Below, in pieces: positions 5,970 through 6,711 of a DNA stretch of 6,711 bases; the first letter of the stretch is position 1, and each line of letters begins with the position of its first letter. The stretch lies in the NCBI GenBank assembly GCA_043101635.1, contig JBICIE010000307.1, forward strand, positions 1-6,711. Reading direction: 5' to 3'. This stretch comes from CAYMJK01 sp043101635 (GTDB taxonomy: Bacteria; Planctomycetota; Phycisphaerae; Phycisphaerales; UBA1924). The position numbers were made by a program, and so were the translations under genes. The notes below the pieces were generated by a model. It searched no databases. It saw only the letters and a program-made list of their open reading frames with translations, and was not told the DNA's origin.

Positions 5970-5998
5970 GCGGCGGCAACCCGCCACTCACGCCGCTC
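5968..5998 (+). terminator. Hairpin at the rsmB stop codon
   Basis: GAGCGGCG (5968-5975) and CGCCGCTC (5991-5998) form a perfect 8-bp stem with a 15-base loop that overlaps the last two bases of the rsmB stop codon. A smaller alternative stem (GGCGG 5972-5976 with CCGCC 5981-5985) is also possible. No T-tract follows. It is a plausible transcript end for rsmB before the EIIA gene. Confidence 0.4.
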
Positions 5999-6011
5999 CC
6001 GCCGCCGGGGG

Positions 6012-6017
6012 TACACT
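6012..6017 (+). promoter_or_regulatory. Weak -10-like element upstream of the EIIA gene
   Basis: TACACT (4 of 6 to TATAAT) in the context GGGGGTACACTCATGG sits in an otherwise very GC-rich gap, after the rsmB hairpin and 75 bases before the EIIA start chosen here. No convincing -35 is found at 16-18 bp. It is offered only as a possible separate promoter for the EIIA gene. Confidence 0.25.
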
Positions 6018-6091
6018 CATGGCCACGCGCGGCGCAGCCGCCCATGGCCGATCCCATCGACGACCCCGTCCCCGCACCACCGGACGCTCGC

Positions 6092-6547
6092 ATGAACCTG
6101 CTGGACATCCTCAGCCTCGAATGCGTGCGGGCCCCGCTGCGCGCCACCGACAAGAAGAGCGTCATCGATGAGCTGGTCGATCTGCTGGCCGAGGCCGGCA
6201 AGGTCGAGTCGCCCGGCCCGCTCAAGGATGCCGTGTGGACGCGGGAGCAGACGCGGACCACGGGCATCGGCCACGGGCTGGCGATCCCGCACGGCAAGAG
6301 CCCGGCGATGAAGCAGCTTGCCATGGCGATCGGCAAGCCGCCGGCGCCGATGGATTTCGAGGCGATCGATGGGCAGCCGGTGCAGCTCGTTGTGCTGCTG
6401 GCCAGCCCGCCGGACCGCACCAGCGACCACATCCAGGCCCTGGCCCGCATCAGCCGGCTGATGACGATGGATGAGTTCCGCGAGCGGATCTACGCGGCCG
6501 CGTCGGCCGAGGCCATCTACGACCTGCTGCGGGAGCAGGAGGGGTGA
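6092..6547 (+). CDS. ptsN: PTS EIIA type 2 domain protein (PtsN / EIIA-Ntr-like)
   Basis: A single-domain protein of 151 residues belonging to the fructose/mannitol-type EIIA family. It begins MNLLDILSLECV, as such domains do. The active-site region is TTGIGHGLAIPHGKS, with phospho-acceptor His67 in IPHGK and the second conserved histidine His61 in GIGHG. It ends with the family helices (HIQALARISRLM and EAIYDLLREQEG). E. coli PtsN (EIIA-Ntr, 163 residues) receives phosphate from NPr and regulates potassium transport and other processes rather than carrying sugar. The same regulatory role here is inferred from the stand-alone domain with no EIIB/EIIC partner in view. ATG 6092 fits the domain start and has only a weak CGGA before it. 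ATG 6044 would add 16 Pro/Asp-rich residues, and a GTG at 5966 overlapping the rsmB stop would add 42. The gene name is by similarity; a transporter-linked EIIA is possible. Confidence 0.87.
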   Translation: MNLLDILSLECVRAPLRATDKKSVIDELVDLLAEAGKVESPGPLKDAVWTREQTRTTGIGHGLAIPHGKSPAMKQLAMAIGKPPAPMDFEAIDGQPVQLVVLLASPPDRTSDHIQALARISRLMTMDEFRERIYAAASAEAIYDLLREQEG

Positions 6548-6548
6548 G

Positions 6549-6563
6549 GCCGGCGGAGCCGGC
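6549..6563 (+). terminator. Small hairpin after the EIIA gene
   Basis: GCCGGC (6549-6554) and GCCGGC (6558-6563) form a 6-bp stem around GGA, starting two bases after the EIIA stop. There is no T-tract. It directly abuts the heptamer array, so it may be either a terminator stem or part of the repeat element. Confidence 0.35.
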
Positions 6564-6598
6564 AGGCACTAGGCACTAGGCACTGGGCACTAGGCACT
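6564..6598 (+). repeat. Heptamer array, five units of AGGCACT
   Basis: Five back-to-back 7-bp units: AGGCACT three times, GGGCACT, then AGGCACT. With 7-bp spacing it is unlike coding sequence and resembles in style the short tandemly repeated repetitive (STRR) heptamers known from cyanobacteria, though the unit differs. It lies in the non-coding tail and is matched by an opposed array at 6644-6671. Confidence 0.85.
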
Positions 6599-6625
6599 GG
6601 GGCGAGGCCACCGGACCAAAACGGG

Positions 6626-6711
6626 GCCAAATCCCGTCTTCCTAATGCCTAATGCCTAGTGCCCAGTGCCTCTCCTTCTGCCAAATCCCGTCTTCCTAAT
6701 GCCTAATGCCT
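6626..6711 (+). repeat. 32-bp direct repeat with 54-bp period, running off the window end
   Basis: Bases 6626-6657 and 6680-6711 are identical over 32 bases, beginning GCCAAATCCCGTCTTCC and ending in two AATGCCT heptamers. The period is 54 bp and the second copy stops exactly at the last base of the window. This suggests a longer tandem of the same unit beyond the end, and that the sequence broke off because the repeat could not be resolved. Confidence 0.85.
6644..6671 (-). repeat. Opposed heptamer array, four units
   Basis: On the plus strand this reads AATGCCT, AATGCCT, AGTGCCC, AGTGCCT, the reverse complements of AGGCATT, AGGCATT, GGGCACT and AGGCACT. It is therefore the same heptamer family in the opposite orientation to 6564-6598. 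Bases 6653-6671 can pair with 6578-6596 as a 19-bp perfect stem, so the two arrays could form a long hairpin. Confidence 0.85.

Noticed and set aside
3966..5987. 673-codon open frame on the minus strand
   Set aside because: It is antisense to rsmB and out of frame in the kinase; the sequence is Arg/Pro/Gly-rich with no domain.
6626..6711. Two 32-bp repeats around a 22-bp spacer, resembling a CRISPR unit
   Set aside because: The spacer is made of the same heptamers as the repeat, there are only two copies, and no cas gene is in view. It is a tandem repeat.

Overview
The window is a GC-rich (about 70% by eye), densely coding piece of a Gram-negative bacterial chromosome. LpxB (lipid A synthesis) implies an outer membrane with lipopolysaccharide. 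The high GC, frequent GTG starts, variant LpxB motifs and a receiver-XRE regulator would suit a planctomycete (for example Phycisphaerae). That placement is inference from sequence style; no rRNA or other phylogenetic marker gene was available to settle it.

Layout from left to right. Bases 1-159 form a perfect 64-bp inverted repeat around a 31-base loop. Both arms encode the same N-terminal segment of an alanine/glycine:cation symporter (AGCS family). The arm that belongs with the rest of the window is the 5' end of that gene on the minus strand (start at 348), cut off by the foldback. A 176-bp divergent intergenic region follows, with a sigma70-like promoter candidate and a 13-bp tandem repeat. 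Next comes a plus-strand gene (525-1211) for an unrecognised protein with the hallmarks of a PD-(D/E)XK nuclease-like fold. It converges on lpxB with a 3-bp gap, and a hairpin spans both stop codons.

A minus-strand cluster fills 4552-1215: a membrane histidine kinase, a response regulator joining a receiver to an XRE-type HTH, and lpxB. The gaps are 17 and 36 bp, with a GC-rich hairpin just before lpxB. This arrangement suggests a co-transcribed signalling pair with an envelope-synthesis gene, possibly tying lipid A synthesis to an envelope or periplasmic signal. Only 22 bp away and divergent is rsmB (16S rRNA m5C967 methyltransferase). After a hairpin terminator candidate comes a PtsN-like EIIA phosphocarrier gene.

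The right end (6564-6711) is non-coding. It holds two opposed arrays of a 7-bp repeat (AGGCACT and variants) and a 32-bp direct repeat with 54-bp period whose second copy runs into the last base. A foldback at one end and an unfinished repeat at the other suggest that the window is a whole contig whose ends are assembly limits. I see no complete novel defence or mobile system. The points most worth following are the PD-(D/E)XK-like protein, the kinase/receiver-XRE/lpxB cluster and the heptamer repeat element.
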